A stretch of 64,000 nucleotides of DNA from Lacticaseibacillus nasuensis JCM 17158 (GCF_001434705.1 NZ_AZDJ01000030.1:236695-300694), one strand, 5' to 3'. Numbered from the stretch's first letter, positions 9,986-18,895 are shown. A program made the numbers and translations. Notes: generated by a model from the sequence alone, not told the origin.

Positions 9986-10015
9986 ATTGTACGCTTCACG
10001 TAGACACGTGTCTAC
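9986..10015 (-). promoter_or_regulatory. sstT promoter with 16-bp perfect palindrome over the -35
   Basis: Minus-strand -35 TAGACA (10009-10014), 17-nt spacer, -10 TACAAT (9986-9991). The -35 lies inside GTAGACACGTGTCTAC (10000-10015), a perfect 16-bp palindrome and a likely binding site for a dimeric regulator. Confidence 0.65.
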
Positions 10016-10066
10016 CCTTTTTGAACATAGATTCAGTTTTTGGCAAAAGGTGGGTTCCCTTGACGC

Positions 10067-10093
10067 AAAAAAGCAGCCGGCTTACGCCGACTG
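10067..10093 (-). terminator. Terminator of the ABC exporter operon
   Basis: An 8-bp GC-rich stem (10074-10081 / 10086-10093) followed on the minus strand by T6, just after the stop at 10098. Confidence 0.8.
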
Positions 10094-10097
10094 TGCC

Positions 10098-11879
10098 TTA
10101 CTCAAACACCATTTGATTGTGATACAACTCGGCGTAAAAGCCATTTTCCGCCAACAGCTCGTCATGCGTGCCTTGCTCGATGATCTTACCCGCCTGCAGG
10201 ACGACGATTTTATCGGCGTTCAAAATGGTCTTCAGGCGGTGCGCAATGACGAAGCTGGTGCGGCCTTGGATGACGTTATCCATCGCCGCTTGAATCTTGG
10301 CCTCGGTCACGGTATCGACGTTGCTGGTGGCTTCATCGAGAATCAACAGCTTCGGATTGGTGAGAATCGTGCGGGCAATCGACATCAACTGCTTTTGCCC
10401 GGCGGAGAACACCGACTGTTCATCTGAAACCGGCGTGTCGTAACCTGCCGGCAGGCTGGCGATGAAGTCGTGGATGTTGGCCTGTTTGGCTGCGGCAATC
10501 ACCGCGGTCATGTCCGCCTCGGGGTCGCCGAAGCGAATATTATCGGCGATGGTGCCGGAAAACAGCTGCGGGTCCTGCAACACGATGCCGACATGCGCGC
10601 GCAAAGCCGGCAAGGCGAAGTCGCGAATGTCGGTGCCATCAAAGGTCACGCTGCCGGCGTCCACATCGTAGAAGCGATTCAGCAGGTTCATCACCGTCGT
10701 TTTGCCGGAGCCGGTGGGGCCGACCAAGGCGACCATTTCGCCGGTGTGCACGGTGATGTCCACGCCGTGCAGGATCTCCTTGCCCGGCAGGTAGCTGAAG
10801 TGGACGTCGTTAAGCTGAATGGCGTCGTGAATTTGCGTCAGCGGCAAGCCGGGTTGCGGCGAAATTTCGTCAGGTTGGTTGCGTACTTCGTCGATGCGCC
10901 GCGCGCCGGTAATCGCCAGTTGAATCATGCTGTACAGACTGGTGAAGGAAATCAAGGGCTGGTAATACTGCTGCGCGTAATTGACGAAGACAACAACCAA
11001 GGCCAACGCGGCGCCTTGGCTCATGCTACCGGACACCGCCAGCCACGAGCCGAAGAAGATCACGATGGCGGTATTTAACAGCGACATGCCGCCCATCAAG
11101 GGGTTCAACACCCCGGACCAAATCTGGCCACGCAAAGCGGTTTGCCGCCACTTGGCGTTTAACGCATCGAACCCGCGAATCGAATCCGCCTGCAAGCCGT
11201 TGGTGATGATCACCTTTTGGCCGGTGACCTGCTCGTTGATGTAGCCGTTCAGCCGGCCGATGTCGTCTTGTTGGGCGTTGACGCTGACGCTGGCCTGGTG
11301 AATCACCCAGCCGGCAATCACCAGCGCCACCGGTGTCGAGGCCATCGTCACCCACGCCAGCTGCACGTTTTGGTTGAACATCATCAACAAGATGCCGACG
11401 AATTGGGCGATGGCCAGGAACAATTCCAACAACGCCTGGTTCATCGCGTTAAAAATATTGTCGAGGTCTGACGTATACCGCGCCAAGATGTCGCCGTCGC
11501 TGTGCTGGTCGAAGTATTGCACCTGCATGCGTTGCATCTTGCGAAACAGCCCGACGCGCATCGTGCCGGTGGAAAAACTTGCCACCCGCGCCAGAATCAG
11601 CGAAGCGAACAGGATGGTGCTGGCGTCGCCGAAATACAATAGGATGTAAATGATGATCGTGCGGTCGAATTGGGCGAAGCTAGCCTGCCCGCGGGTGGCG
11701 GGGTTAGCCCAGTGCTGCAGATAAGTGGTGAGTTCCTCAATGGCGCGGCCCAGGTAAGTCGGCGCTACGACGATACACCACGTCGAGATGCTAATCAGCA
11801 CCATGGCCACCAGCATCCCCAGCCAGTAGCGGCGCAAGTAATGGGCGTAGTAGCGGCCGGCATTCTTCAAGTCTGTCAT
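10098..11879 (-). CDS. Heterodimeric multidrug ABC exporter, canonical half (LmrD/BmrD-like)
   Basis: A 593-residue half-transporter: six membrane helices (residues about 20-320) and a C-terminal nucleotide-binding domain (about 350-590). The site residues are canonical: Walker A GPTGSGKTT, Walker B LLILDEATSNVD with catalytic Glu, H-loop VIAHR. The signature is unusual, FSAGQKQ. It pairs with the upstream gene, whose ATPase site is degenerate, as in LmrCD and BmrCD. The role is export of hydrophobic drugs or lipids. It overlaps the upstream partner by 4 bp (ATGA), so the two are coupled. Confidence 0.92.
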   Translation of the reverse strand: MTDLKNAGRYYAHYLRRYWLGMLVAMVLISISTWCIVVAPTYLGRAIEELTTYLQHWANPATRGQASFAQFDRTIIIYILLYFGDASTILFASLILARVASFSTGTMRVGLFRKMQRMQVQYFDQHSDGDILARYTSDLDNIFNAMNQALLELFLAIAQFVGILLMMFNQNVQLAWVTMASTPVALVIAGWVIHQASVSVNAQQDDIGRLNGYINEQVTGQKVIITNGLQADSIRGFDALNAKWRQTALRGQIWSGVLNPLMGGMSLLNTAIVIFFGSWLAVSGSMSQGAALALVVVFVNYAQQYYQPLISFTSLYSMIQLAITGARRIDEVRNQPDEISPQPGLPLTQIHDAIQLNDVHFSYLPGKEILHGVDITVHTGEMVALVGPTGSGKTTVMNLLNRFYDVDAGSVTFDGTDIRDFALPALRAHVGIVLQDPQLFSGTIADNIRFGDPEADMTAVIAAAKQANIHDFIASLPAGYDTPVSDEQSVFSAGQKQLMSIARTILTNPKLLILDEATSNVDTVTEAKIQAAMDNVIQGRTSFVIAHRLKTILNADKIVVLQAGKIIEQGTHDELLAENGFYAELYHNQMVFE

Positions 11880-13594
11880 TGCGCCGCCTCCTTCGCCTTT
11901 TGCGTGCGGTAGATTTCCTGATACGTCGGGTTATTGGCGACGAGCTCGCGGTGGGTGCCGTGGCCGACCAGGCGACCGTCTGCCAGCACGAGAATCTCGT
12001 CGGCGTGGATGATCGAGCTGATCTTTTCGGCGATGATCACCGTGGTGGTGTGCGCCAGGTGCTTACCCAGCGCCTCTTGCACCAGCTTTTCGCTGCGGGC
12101 ATCTAAGGCGCTGGTGGCGTCGTCGAGGATCAACACCTTCGGCTCAGCGATGACGCCGCGGGTGATGGCGAGACGCTGTTTTTGCCCGCCGGAGAAATTG
12201 GCGGAGCGCTCCTCCACCGGCGCGTCGTAGCGCTCCGGCAGCCGCTCGATGAACTCGGCGGCCTGGGCGATGCCCGCGGCGCGCTCCATTTGCGGCAAGG
12301 CGGCGCTTGGTTGCGCCTGGCGGAGGTTGGCCGCGATGGTGCCGGAAAACAGCGTGCTGCGCTGCAAGACGAAGCTGACGGTGTCGCGAATCGTCGCCTG
12401 GCTGAGCTCGCGCAGGTCCACGCCCCCCAGCGTCACGGTGCCGGTGTCGGGGTCGAACAGCCGCGGAATCAGCTGGGCCAGCGTCGTTTTGCCCGACCCG
12501 GTGGCGCCGACGATGCCCACCTGGGCACCGGCCGGCACGGTGAAGCTGATGTCGCGCAAGGTCGGCTGGTCGTCGCCGGGATAGGTGAAGCTGACGTGGT
12601 CGAAGGCGATGCTGCCGCCCACCGGCTGGCTCGGCCCGGCGACGAAGTGCATGCTCGGCGCGTGAGTCATCACCGTTTCGAGCCGGCCGATGGAAATCAT
12701 CGCGCGGGCGGCGAAGGTGGTCATGAAGCCGGCATTGATGACGGCAAACATGATTTGGAACAGGTAGCTCGTGTAGGAACTAATCGCCGCCAGGTACGCC
12801 GGGTGCGCGGTGATGTTGCGGCCAATCAGGAACACCGAGACGCCGATGGCCAGGTTGCACGCCAAGAAAAACGCCGGCATTAAAATGGCAAACAAGTCGC
12901 CGATTTTCGTGTTGACGTCGCGCATGGCGTCGGAGGCCTTGGCGAAGGTCTTGATCTGGTTATCTTCTTGCACGAAGGACTTGACCACCCGAATGCCCAT
13001 CAGGTTCTCCCGGGCGATGGTGTTCACCCGCTCCACCAGCTTCTGGGTGCGGCCAAACAGCTTGCCCATTTTCTGGAAGGCAAACCAGCTGACGCCGATG
13101 ATGGCCGCCATCATCACCAAGATGATCCACCACAGGCTGGGAATGGTCACCAAGGCCAGCACCAAGGCCCCGAAAAACAGCAGCGGAATGCGCGTCACCT
13201 GCTGGAACACGGCCATCAAGACTTGCTGAATCTGGTTGATGTCGTTGGTCATGCGCACGACCAAGTTAGACGGCGAGAACTGCTCGACGTCGGCGTAGGC
13301 GAAGGTTTGCACGTGGCGGTAGACGTCGGCGCGCAGGTTGGTGGCGACGTTTAAGGCGATGCGCGCCGAATACACCGTGTTGATGACGCCGGCGCCGATG
13401 CCGATGACGCCAAGCGCCACCAGCCACAAGCCGAGGCGAAACACGGTCGCTTTATCATTGGCGATAATAGCGGTCATGATTTGCTGCAAGACGCGCGGCT
13501 GCCACAAGGTGGCAAAGGCCACCACCGCCACGGACACAATGGCCCACCACACGTCGCCTTTGAAGCGCGCCAGGTAGGGTTTCAATAATTTCAT
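11876..13594 (-). CDS. Heterodimeric multidrug ABC exporter, degenerate-site half (LmrC/BmrC-like)
   Basis: A 572-residue half-transporter with six membrane helices and an ATPase domain. Walker A (GATGSGKTT) and signature (FSGGQKQR) are normal. The Walker B glutamate is Asp (VLILDDATSALD), and the H-loop histidine is replaced by Glu (VIIAEKISSI). This is the expected asymmetry of LmrC/BmrC-type heterodimers, in which one ATP site does not hydrolyse. It is the first gene of the pair, with ATG 13594 after GGAG. It is divergent from dhaS, sharing a 108-bp intergenic region; control of the exporter by that TetR-fold protein is possible but DhaS has an obvious other target. Confidence 0.92.
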   Translation of the reverse strand: MKLLKPYLARFKGDVWWAIVSVAVVAFATLWQPRVLQQIMTAIIANDKATVFRLGLWLVALGVIGIGAGVINTVYSARIALNVATNLRADVYRHVQTFAYADVEQFSPSNLVVRMTNDINQIQQVLMAVFQQVTRIPLLFFGALVLALVTIPSLWWIILVMMAAIIGVSWFAFQKMGKLFGRTQKLVERVNTIARENLMGIRVVKSFVQEDNQIKTFAKASDAMRDVNTKIGDLFAILMPAFFLACNLAIGVSVFLIGRNITAHPAYLAAISSYTSYLFQIMFAVINAGFMTTFAARAMISIGRLETVMTHAPSMHFVAGPSQPVGGSIAFDHVSFTYPGDDQPTLRDISFTVPAGAQVGIVGATGSGKTTLAQLIPRLFDPDTGTVTLGGVDLRELSQATIRDTVSFVLQRSTLFSGTIAANLRQAQPSAALPQMERAAGIAQAAEFIERLPERYDAPVEERSANFSGGQKQRLAITRGVIAEPKVLILDDATSALDARSEKLVQEALGKHLAHTTTVIIAEKISSIIHADEILVLADGRLVGHGTHRELVANNPTYQEIYRTQKAKEAAQ

Positions 13595-13702
13595 TTGGGG
13601 CTCCGATCATAAACGTAATTATTTTCAGCTTACCGAAAAGAATGGCTGAACGCAATCGCGTGGACTTTGATAGAATGACTAAGGACACAAAGGAGGGCGC
13701 AG

Positions 13703-14233
13703 ATGGATTACATCACGCGGAAAAAAATCGCCACGGCGTTTCACACCGCGGTGATCCAACGCGACTTCACCCACACGTCGGTCACCACCATCATGGATCT
13801 GGCCTGCATGCGACGCCAAACGTTTTATGATTACTTTCAAGATAAATACGAGCTGCTGGTGTGGTTCGTCGCCGATTCTCTCGGCGAAACCATCGAGGCC
13901 AACTTCGGTTACCTGCCGTGGCGCGAAATCGTGCAGCTGACCATGTTCGAGCTCGACGCCCAGCGGCCCTTTTACGCCAGCGTCATGCGCGACCAGCAGG
14001 AAGTCGACTTGGTGGATTTATTTGCCGCGCACCTGCAGGATTTGGTGCAGCATTATGCCACGAGCTGGACGCAAAACACCACTAGCCAACGGCACGTGAC
14101 CGAGCTGGTGGTGCTAGGCATTAGCTACCGCATCATGCGCAACCTGACGGCGGTGAACCCCATCGATTATGAAATTATCGGCGCCGATGCGATCAAGTCG
14201 CTGGCCGAAATCATCGACCAGCCGCACCCGTGA
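13703..14233 (+). CDS. dhaS: TetR-fold transcriptional activator of the dha operon, DhaS
   Basis: A 176-residue TetR-family protein: helix-turn-helix at about residues 20-45 (TSVTTIMDLACMRRQTFYDYFQDKYELL) and a C-terminal helical domain. In Lactococcus the orthologue DhaS is an activator, unusual for TetR proteins, that needs DhaQ carrying dihydroxyacetone. Here it is convergent with dhaQ (one base between the stop codons), and a near-perfect DhaS operator sits before dhaK, which supports the call. ATG 13703 has AGGAGG. A -10 TAGAAT lies at 13671-13676. Confidence 0.87.
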   Translation: MDYITRKKIATAFHTAVIQRDFTHTSVTTIMDLACMRRQTFYDYFQDKYELLVWFVADSLGETIEANFGYLPWREIVQLTMFELDAQRPFYASVMRDQQEVDLVDLFAAHLQDLVQHYATSWTQNTTSQRHVTELVVLGISYRIMRNLTAVNPIDYEIIGADAIKSLAEIIDQPHP

Positions 14234-14234
14234 C

Positions 14235-15218
14235 CTACCACGCCGGCACCGCCACCGGCGCCTGCAGCGCGGTGAGCCATGCCGGATCCGCCAGGCGCAT
14301 CAGCGTCAGCGACAGCCCGTGCATGCCATTGGCCGACATGAAGTTGCCGACATGATTGAAGGCCACAGTGATCGGCTGCAGCGCCAACAGCTCGCGGACG
14401 TCGCGGTTAAACACGAGATTTTCCATCACGGTGGTGCCGCCCAGCGAGTTCACCAACACGGCGTATTGCTCGCCGGCCTGCCAGCGAAACGCCTGGCGCA
14501 ACTTGGTGATGAGCTCGCGGGCCAGGAGCTCGGCCGATTGAAACGGCTCAGTGCGATACCCTGGCTCGCCGTGAATCCCGACGCCATAGGCCACCGAATG
14601 CGGCGGCAGCGTGAAGCTTGGTGCCTCTTGGCCGGGCACCACGGCCCCGGCCAGCGAAAAGCCAATCGTCTTGATGCACGGGGCGAGTTGCTGGGCCAAG
14701 GCCGTCAGCGCGGGCACCGAGGCCCCAGCCGCGGCGGCCGCGCCGAGCACCTTGTGCACCAGAATCGTCCCGGCCACGCCGCGCTTGCGCGTTGCTAGCG
14801 CCGGCCCTTCAACCGAAATATCATCGGCGACGATGGTCATCCCCACCTCGTACCCGGCTGCCTCCAGCCGGGTTTTTGCTACGGTGAAACTGGTGACGTC
14901 GGCCACGAAGTTCTTCACGATGAAAAACACACGGTGCTGCTTGGCGACCACGCGGGTCACGGCCACGATGTCATCGGCGGTCGGCGGCACAAACATCTCG
15001 CCCATCACCGCCGCGGCCAACATGCCACGACCCACGTAGCCCCAATGCGCCGGGTCGTGGCCGGAGCCGCCACCACCAATCAGCGGCACCAACTGCTCAT
15101 CGTGTTGCGGCCAATAAAAGCCGCGCGTGTTGGGCACGCGCGCCAGTTGCGGATACGTCCACAAAATCCCAGCGGCCAAGTCGTCGAGCACACGGGTAGG
15201 TTCGTCGATGAGCTGCAT
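14235..15218 (-). CDS. dhaQ: DhaK-like dihydroxyacetone sensor / DhaS co-activator, DhaQ
   Basis: A 327-residue paralogue of DhaK. It keeps the GGGGSGHDPAHWGYVGRGML substrate loop and the histidine of GVGIHGEPGYR that forms the covalent hemiaminal with dihydroxyacetone. Lacking its own DhaL partner, it is not expected to be a kinase. In Lactococcus, DhaQ-Dha binds DhaS and switches on the dha operon. It is transcribed divergently from dhaK; ATG 15218 follows GGAGGTGG. The assignment as DhaQ rather than a second DhaK rests on its separate position, divergence from DhaK and proximity to dhaS. Confidence 0.85.
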   Translation of the reverse strand: MQLIDEPTRVLDDLAAGILWTYPQLARVPNTRGFYWPQHDEQLVPLIGGGGSGHDPAHWGYVGRGMLAAAVMGEMFVPPTADDIVAVTRVVAKQHRVFFIVKNFVADVTSFTVAKTRLEAAGYEVGMTIVADDISVEGPALATRKRGVAGTILVHKVLGAAAAAGASVPALTALAQQLAPCIKTIGFSLAGAVVPGQEAPSFTLPPHSVAYGVGIHGEPGYRTEPFQSAELLARELITKLRQAFRWQAGEQYAVLVNSLGGTTVMENLVFNRDVRELLALQPITVAFNHVGNFMSANGMHGLSLTLMRLADPAWLTALQAPVAVPAW

Positions 15219-15283
15219 GTGACCACCTCCAGATGAAATCGGTTACTAGCTTCTATTATACCTGCGCGCCAGTGCCCGCACCC

Positions 15284-15307
15284 CGGACAATTTTCAGAAC
15301 CTGTCCG
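15284..15307. promoter_or_regulatory. DhaS operator
   Basis: Inverted repeat GGACAATT-N6-ACCTGTCC (15285-15306, extended by C/G on each side). From memory, the operator reported for Lactococcus DhaS is GGACACAT-N6-ATTTGTCC, with the same half-site ends and the same spacing. Its centre is about 48 bp upstream of the predicted dhaK start of transcription, a normal activator position. Confidence 0.75.
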
Positions 15308-15308
15308 T

Positions 15309-15337
15309 GGCATTCCAACCGGTGGCCGGGTTACAAT
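15309..15337 (+). promoter_or_regulatory. dhaKLM-glpF promoter
   Basis: -10 TACAAT (15332-15337) without a recognisable -35 (GGCATT in its place). A poor -35 next to an activator site fits activation by DhaS. Confidence 0.55.
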
Positions 15338-15376
15338 GAGAACGGATTCAAAAATAAGAAAGGATCGTGTTTGTTC

Positions 15377-16372
15377 ATGAAAAAGATTATTAATGATCCC
15401 CATGACGTCGTCCCAGAAATGGTTGATGGCCTCGTGCGCTCCTACCCAAGCATCTTGGAGCAGGTGCCAGATACGCTGGCCATGGTGCGTGCTGATAAAG
15501 ATTCAATGAAGGGCAAAGTCGGCATCGTGTCCGGCGGGGGCTCCGGCCACGAGCCGACTCACGCGGGCTTTGTCGGCAAGGGCATGTTGTCCGGCGCCGT
15601 GGCCGGGCAAGTCTTCACCTCCCCGACCCCGGATCAGATTTACGCCGCCATCAAGGCCGTCGATCAAGGCAAGGGCGTGTTCTTGGTCGTCAAGAACTAC
15701 TCCGGTGACGTGATGAACTTCGACATGGCCAAGGACATGGCGGAAATGGACGATATCGAAGTGCGGCGCATCGTCGTCGATGACGACATCGCCGTGAAGG
15801 ATTCCCTGTACACGCAAGGCCGGCGCGGCGTGGCCGGCACAATCTTCATGCACAAGGTCCTCGGCGCCGCGGCGCAAGAAGGCGCCAGCCTCGACGACTT
15901 GGAGAAACTCGCCAACGCCGTTTTGCCAAACATCAAGACCATCGCCGTTGCCTTGTCTGCCGCCACGGTCCCAGAAGCCGGCAAGCCAGGGTTTGAACTG
16001 GCCGAAGACGAAATCGAATTCGGCGTCGGCATTCACAGCGAACCCGGCTACCGCCGCGAAAAGCTGCGTCCAAGCAAGGAGCTCGTTGAGGAATTACTCG
16101 GCAAGCTGGATGACGAAATGCACCTGGACCCTAACAAGCAGTATGCGATGCTGGTCAACGGCATGGGCGCCACACCGTTGATGGAACAATACATCTTTGC
16201 GCATGACACCCTCGACCAACTGAAGGCCAAGAACATCACCCCGGCCTTCACCAAGGTCGGCAACTACATGACCAGTATCGACATGGCCGGCATCAGCTTG
16301 ACCTTGTTCGAACTGGCCGACCCGGCTTGGCTGAAAGCCTTGAACTACCCGGTCGAAACTGTCGCCTGGTAG
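15377..16372 (+). CDS. dhaK: PTS-dependent dihydroxyacetone kinase, subunit DhaK
   Basis: A 331-residue Dha-binding subunit. The start is ATG 15377 (MKKIINDPHDVV), preceded by AAAGGAT; longer in-frame extensions have no Shine-Dalgarno. The substrate loop is GGGSGHEPTHAGFVGKGML, and the histidine that holds dihydroxyacetone covalently is in GVGIHSEPGYRRE. With DhaL and DhaM it phosphorylates dihydroxyacetone using PEP through the PTS, feeding glycolysis. It is the first gene of dhaKLM-glpF. Confidence 0.96.
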   Translation: MKKIINDPHDVVPEMVDGLVRSYPSILEQVPDTLAMVRADKDSMKGKVGIVSGGGSGHEPTHAGFVGKGMLSGAVAGQVFTSPTPDQIYAAIKAVDQGKGVFLVVKNYSGDVMNFDMAKDMAEMDDIEVRRIVVDDDIAVKDSLYTQGRRGVAGTIFMHKVLGAAAQEGASLDDLEKLANAVLPNIKTIAVALSAATVPEAGKPGFELAEDEIEFGVGIHSEPGYRREKLRPSKELVEELLGKLDDEMHLDPNKQYAMLVNGMGATPLMEQYIFAHDTLDQLKAKNITPAFTKVGNYMTSIDMAGISLTLFELADPAWLKALNYPVETVAW

Positions 16373-16423
16373 ACCGTTGGGGACGGATGGGAATGTGGAC
16401 GCGTTTTAGAAAGGACCAGATTG

Positions 16424-17008
16424 ATGTTTACAGCAGAAAATACGACCGCGTGGTTAACCAACTTCGCGGGTAAAATCGAAGCCAATGCGGCTTACCTCAG
16501 CGACCTCGATACACCGATTGGCGATGCCGATCACGGCAACAACATGGCGCGCGGCGTCACCGCCGTTACCGAAGCGCTGGGCAAACTCAGCGACCCGGAC
16601 CTCGTCACCGTGTTGAAAACCACGGCGATGGCCTTGATTAGCAAGGTCGGCGGCGCCAGTGGCCCGTTATACGGCACGGCCTTCTTGGAAATGGCCAAGG
16701 CCGCCAAGGATGCCAACGACACCGCGACGTTGCTCGATGCGGCGCTAGCCGGGATCGAAAAGCGCGGCGGCGCCACCACTGGCGACAAAACGATGGTCGA
16801 CGTGTGGGTGCCACTGGTCGCTGACGTCAAGGCCGGGAGCCTGACCAAGGACCAAATCAAGGCCGCGGTTGAAGCCACCAAGGACATCGAGGCCAAAAAA
16901 GGCCGCGCGTCGTACCTCGGCGAGCGGTCCGTCGGCCATATCGACCCGGGTTCGCAAAGCTCCGGCTACTTGTTTGAAGCCTTAATCGAAACGGAGGGGA
17001 TTTTGTGA
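16424..17008 (+). CDS. dhaL: Dihydroxyacetone kinase ADP-binding subunit DhaL
   Basis: A 194-residue helical-barrel subunit holding permanently bound ADP that is rephosphorylated by DhaM. The Mg-ADP site TPIGDADHGNNM is intact, and GGASGPLYGTAFLEMAK and GATTGDKTMVD follow as in the family. The start is ATG 16424 (a TTG lies just upstream in frame), 7 nt after AAAGGA. It overlaps dhaM by 4 bp (GTGA). Confidence 0.95.
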   Translation: MFTAENTTAWLTNFAGKIEANAAYLSDLDTPIGDADHGNNMARGVTAVTEALGKLSDPDLVTVLKTTAMALISKVGGASGPLYGTAFLEMAKAAKDANDTATLLDAALAGIEKRGGATTGDKTMVDVWVPLVADVKAGSLTKDQIKAAVEATKDIEAKKGRASYLGERSVGHIDPGSQSSGYLFEALIETEGIL

Positions 17009-17373
17009 GTTTAGGCATCGTTGTTGTCTCACACGTACCAGAAGTCGCCCAAGGCATCACGCGCTTGATCAAGCAAGTCGCCGCCAACACCCCACTGACC
17101 TACGCCGGTGGTACCGATGATAACGACATCGGCACCAGCATGGCCAAAATCAGCCAGGCGTTTGAAGATAACTCGGCCGACGAGCTGCTGGCGTTTTACG
17201 ATTTGGGCAGCGCCAAGATGAACCTCGAAATGGCCATCGAAATGACCGATAAAAAGGTGCACCTGTATGACGTCGCCTTGATCGAAGGCGCATATACGGC
17301 GGCCTCGCTGGTGGAAGCCGGCGTCGATTTAGCCGCCGTTGAAGCGCAACTGGCACCACTGAAAATCAAATAA
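17005..17373 (+). CDS. dhaM: Dihydroxyacetone kinase phosphotransferase subunit DhaM (single EIIA domain)
   Basis: A 122-residue EIIA-Man-like protein. The phosphorylated histidine is in GIVVVSHVPEVAQGI near residue 10. It accepts phosphate from HPr and passes it to ADP on DhaL. The single-domain form, without fused HPr and EI-like domains, is the Gram-positive type. The start is GTG 17005, overlapping the dhaL stop, with GGAGGGG upstream. Confidence 0.94.
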   Translation: MSLGIVVVSHVPEVAQGITRLIKQVAANTPLTYAGGTDDNDIGTSMAKISQAFEDNSADELLAFYDLGSAKMNLEMAIEMTDKKVHLYDVALIEGAYTAASLVEAGVDLAAVEAQLAPLKIK

Positions 17374-17431
17374 TTCCCGCGGCGCATTGGCGTCGCCGCC
17401 ATTATTAATCAAAATTATTGGAGGGTATATC

Positions 17432-18139
17432 ATGCAAGGATTTTTAGGAGAATTTCTCGGGACCATGGTCCTCATCGTTTTCGGTGTCGGCTGTGGGGCC
17501 GGCAATAGCTTGAAGAAAACCTACGCCCATGGTTCCAACTGGACGTTTGTCTCCCTGGCCTGGGGTTTGGCCGTAACCTTTGGCGTCTACGTCGCGGCGA
17601 CCTTCGGCTCTGACGGCCACCTGAACCCAGCGGTCACCTTGGGCTTTGCCGCATTCGGCTTCTTCCCATGGAGCCAAGTTGGCGGCTACCTGCTCGGCCA
17701 GTTCCTCGGCGCCTTCGTCGGGGCGTTGATCGTCATGGTTCAATACTACCCACACTTCAAGGCGGCCAAGACGCCTGAGGACGGGAACAACGTCGGCATC
17801 TTCGCCACTGGTCCAGCGATTCCAAATCCGCTGTTCAACTTCCTGTCAGAAACCATTGCCACCTTCTTCTTCGTCTTCACCCTGTTGAACTTGGGTGACT
17901 TTACCAAGGGCTTGAAGCCATTGATCGTCGGCTTGCTGATTGTCGTCGTTGGCCAAACGCTTGGTGGGACCACGGGCTTCGCCATCAACCCTGCCCGTGA
18001 CTTCTCGCCGCGCCTGGCTTACGCTGTCATGCCAGTGCCGAACAAGAGTGACGCCAACTGGGGTTACGCTTGGGTGCCGATTTGCGGCCCAATCGCCGGC
18101 GGCTTGTTGGCTGGCTTCCTGCAGTTCTTATTGGTTTAA
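17432..18139 (+). CDS. glpF: Glycerol/dihydroxyacetone facilitator, aquaporin family
   Basis: A 235-residue aquaglyceroporin. The start is ATG 17432 (MQGFLGEFLGTMVLIVFG) behind GGAGGG. Both pore motifs are present: HLNPAVT and INPARDFSPR, the latter with the Asp after NPAR that is typical of glycerol channels. Being the last gene of the dha operon, it likely lets dihydroxyacetone or glycerol into the cell. A strong terminator follows. Confidence 0.94.
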   Translation: MQGFLGEFLGTMVLIVFGVGCGAGNSLKKTYAHGSNWTFVSLAWGLAVTFGVYVAATFGSDGHLNPAVTLGFAAFGFFPWSQVGGYLLGQFLGAFVGALIVMVQYYPHFKAAKTPEDGNNVGIFATGPAIPNPLFNFLSETIATFFFVFTLLNLGDFTKGLKPLIVGLLIVVVGQTLGGTTGFAINPARDFSPRLAYAVMPVPNKSDANWGYAWVPICGPIAGGLLAGFLQFLLV

Positions 18140-18156
18140 GTTCAATCTATTGCTCG

Positions 18157-18187
18157 GCGGTGTGGCGCAAGCCACACCGCTTTTTTT
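18157..18187 (+). terminator. Terminator of dhaKLM-glpF
   Basis: Perfect 10-bp stem GCGGTGTGGC with a GCAA loop and T7. Confidence 0.95.
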
Positions 18188-18206
18188 GCGGGCAAATTCA
18201 TGAGTG

Positions 18207-18810
18207 TGACGCGTCAGGCGTCAGACTACTTGGCGCTTGCCTGGTGCGTAGCGGCTGTCGGCCTAGCGGATACGAATCTGACGCGTCAAGCGTCAGACTT
18301 TTATAGCGGGACATATCCTGGCTGGGTCCTGCCTTCTACATTGTGAGGCGATGTGATGCGTGACGCGTCACATTACTCGGAGCGGCAATTTAAGAGATGC
18401 ATCATATTCCAGAAGTTGTGTAAGTCTGACGCGTGACGCGTCACATTGCCTCATCCGTTGATCAACTGGATTAATCCCAAGTATCAACCTGAACCAAATC
18501 CGACGCGCTGTGCGTCACATCACTGCGTCATGCCGACAACGACGACAACCCCGCATTCGATATCCTTCAGCTTGTGACGCACAATGCGTCAGATTACTAC
18601 CGCATTCAAAACCACGCCACAGCTTGCTCCCGACATTCTTTGGCATCTGACGCGTGACGCGTCACATTGCTTTCGCATTTAAAACTACGCCACATCTTGC
18701 TCCCGACATTCTTCGGCATCTGACGCGTCATGCGTCACATTGCTTCCGCATTCAAATCCACCGCACAGCCTGGAGCAGAATTTTTGGATCATGTGACTCC
18801 TTACGCGTCA
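18207..18810. repeat. Nine-copy palindrome array, TGACGC-N5-GCGTCA, period about 73 bp
   Basis: Copies start at 18207, 18279, 18354, 18427, 18501, 18575, 18648, 18721 and 18794, so the intervals are 72, 75, 73, 74, 74, 73, 73 and 73 bp. The 17-bp core is mostly intact: TGATGC in copy 3, CGACGC in copy 5, TGACTC in copy 9. Outer bases are often TC/TG before and CA/GA after, and ATT frequently follows. The spacers around 18592-18793 are homologous to one another, the rest are not. No gene is present. The array fills the gap between the dha terminator and the pox promoter. Confidence 0.9.
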
Positions 18811-18895
18811 CATTCAACCCGTCGGCGTGCCTTCAACCGGTTCGACAATCTGTACTAATCTTTAGCCACAGTTCCCACTTATCAATAATTAGGTG

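Noticed and set aside
18207-18810. CRISPR array
   Set aside because: Regular spacing resembles CRISPR, but the repeat is a 17-bp palindrome, several spacers are homologous to each other, and no cas genes are present.
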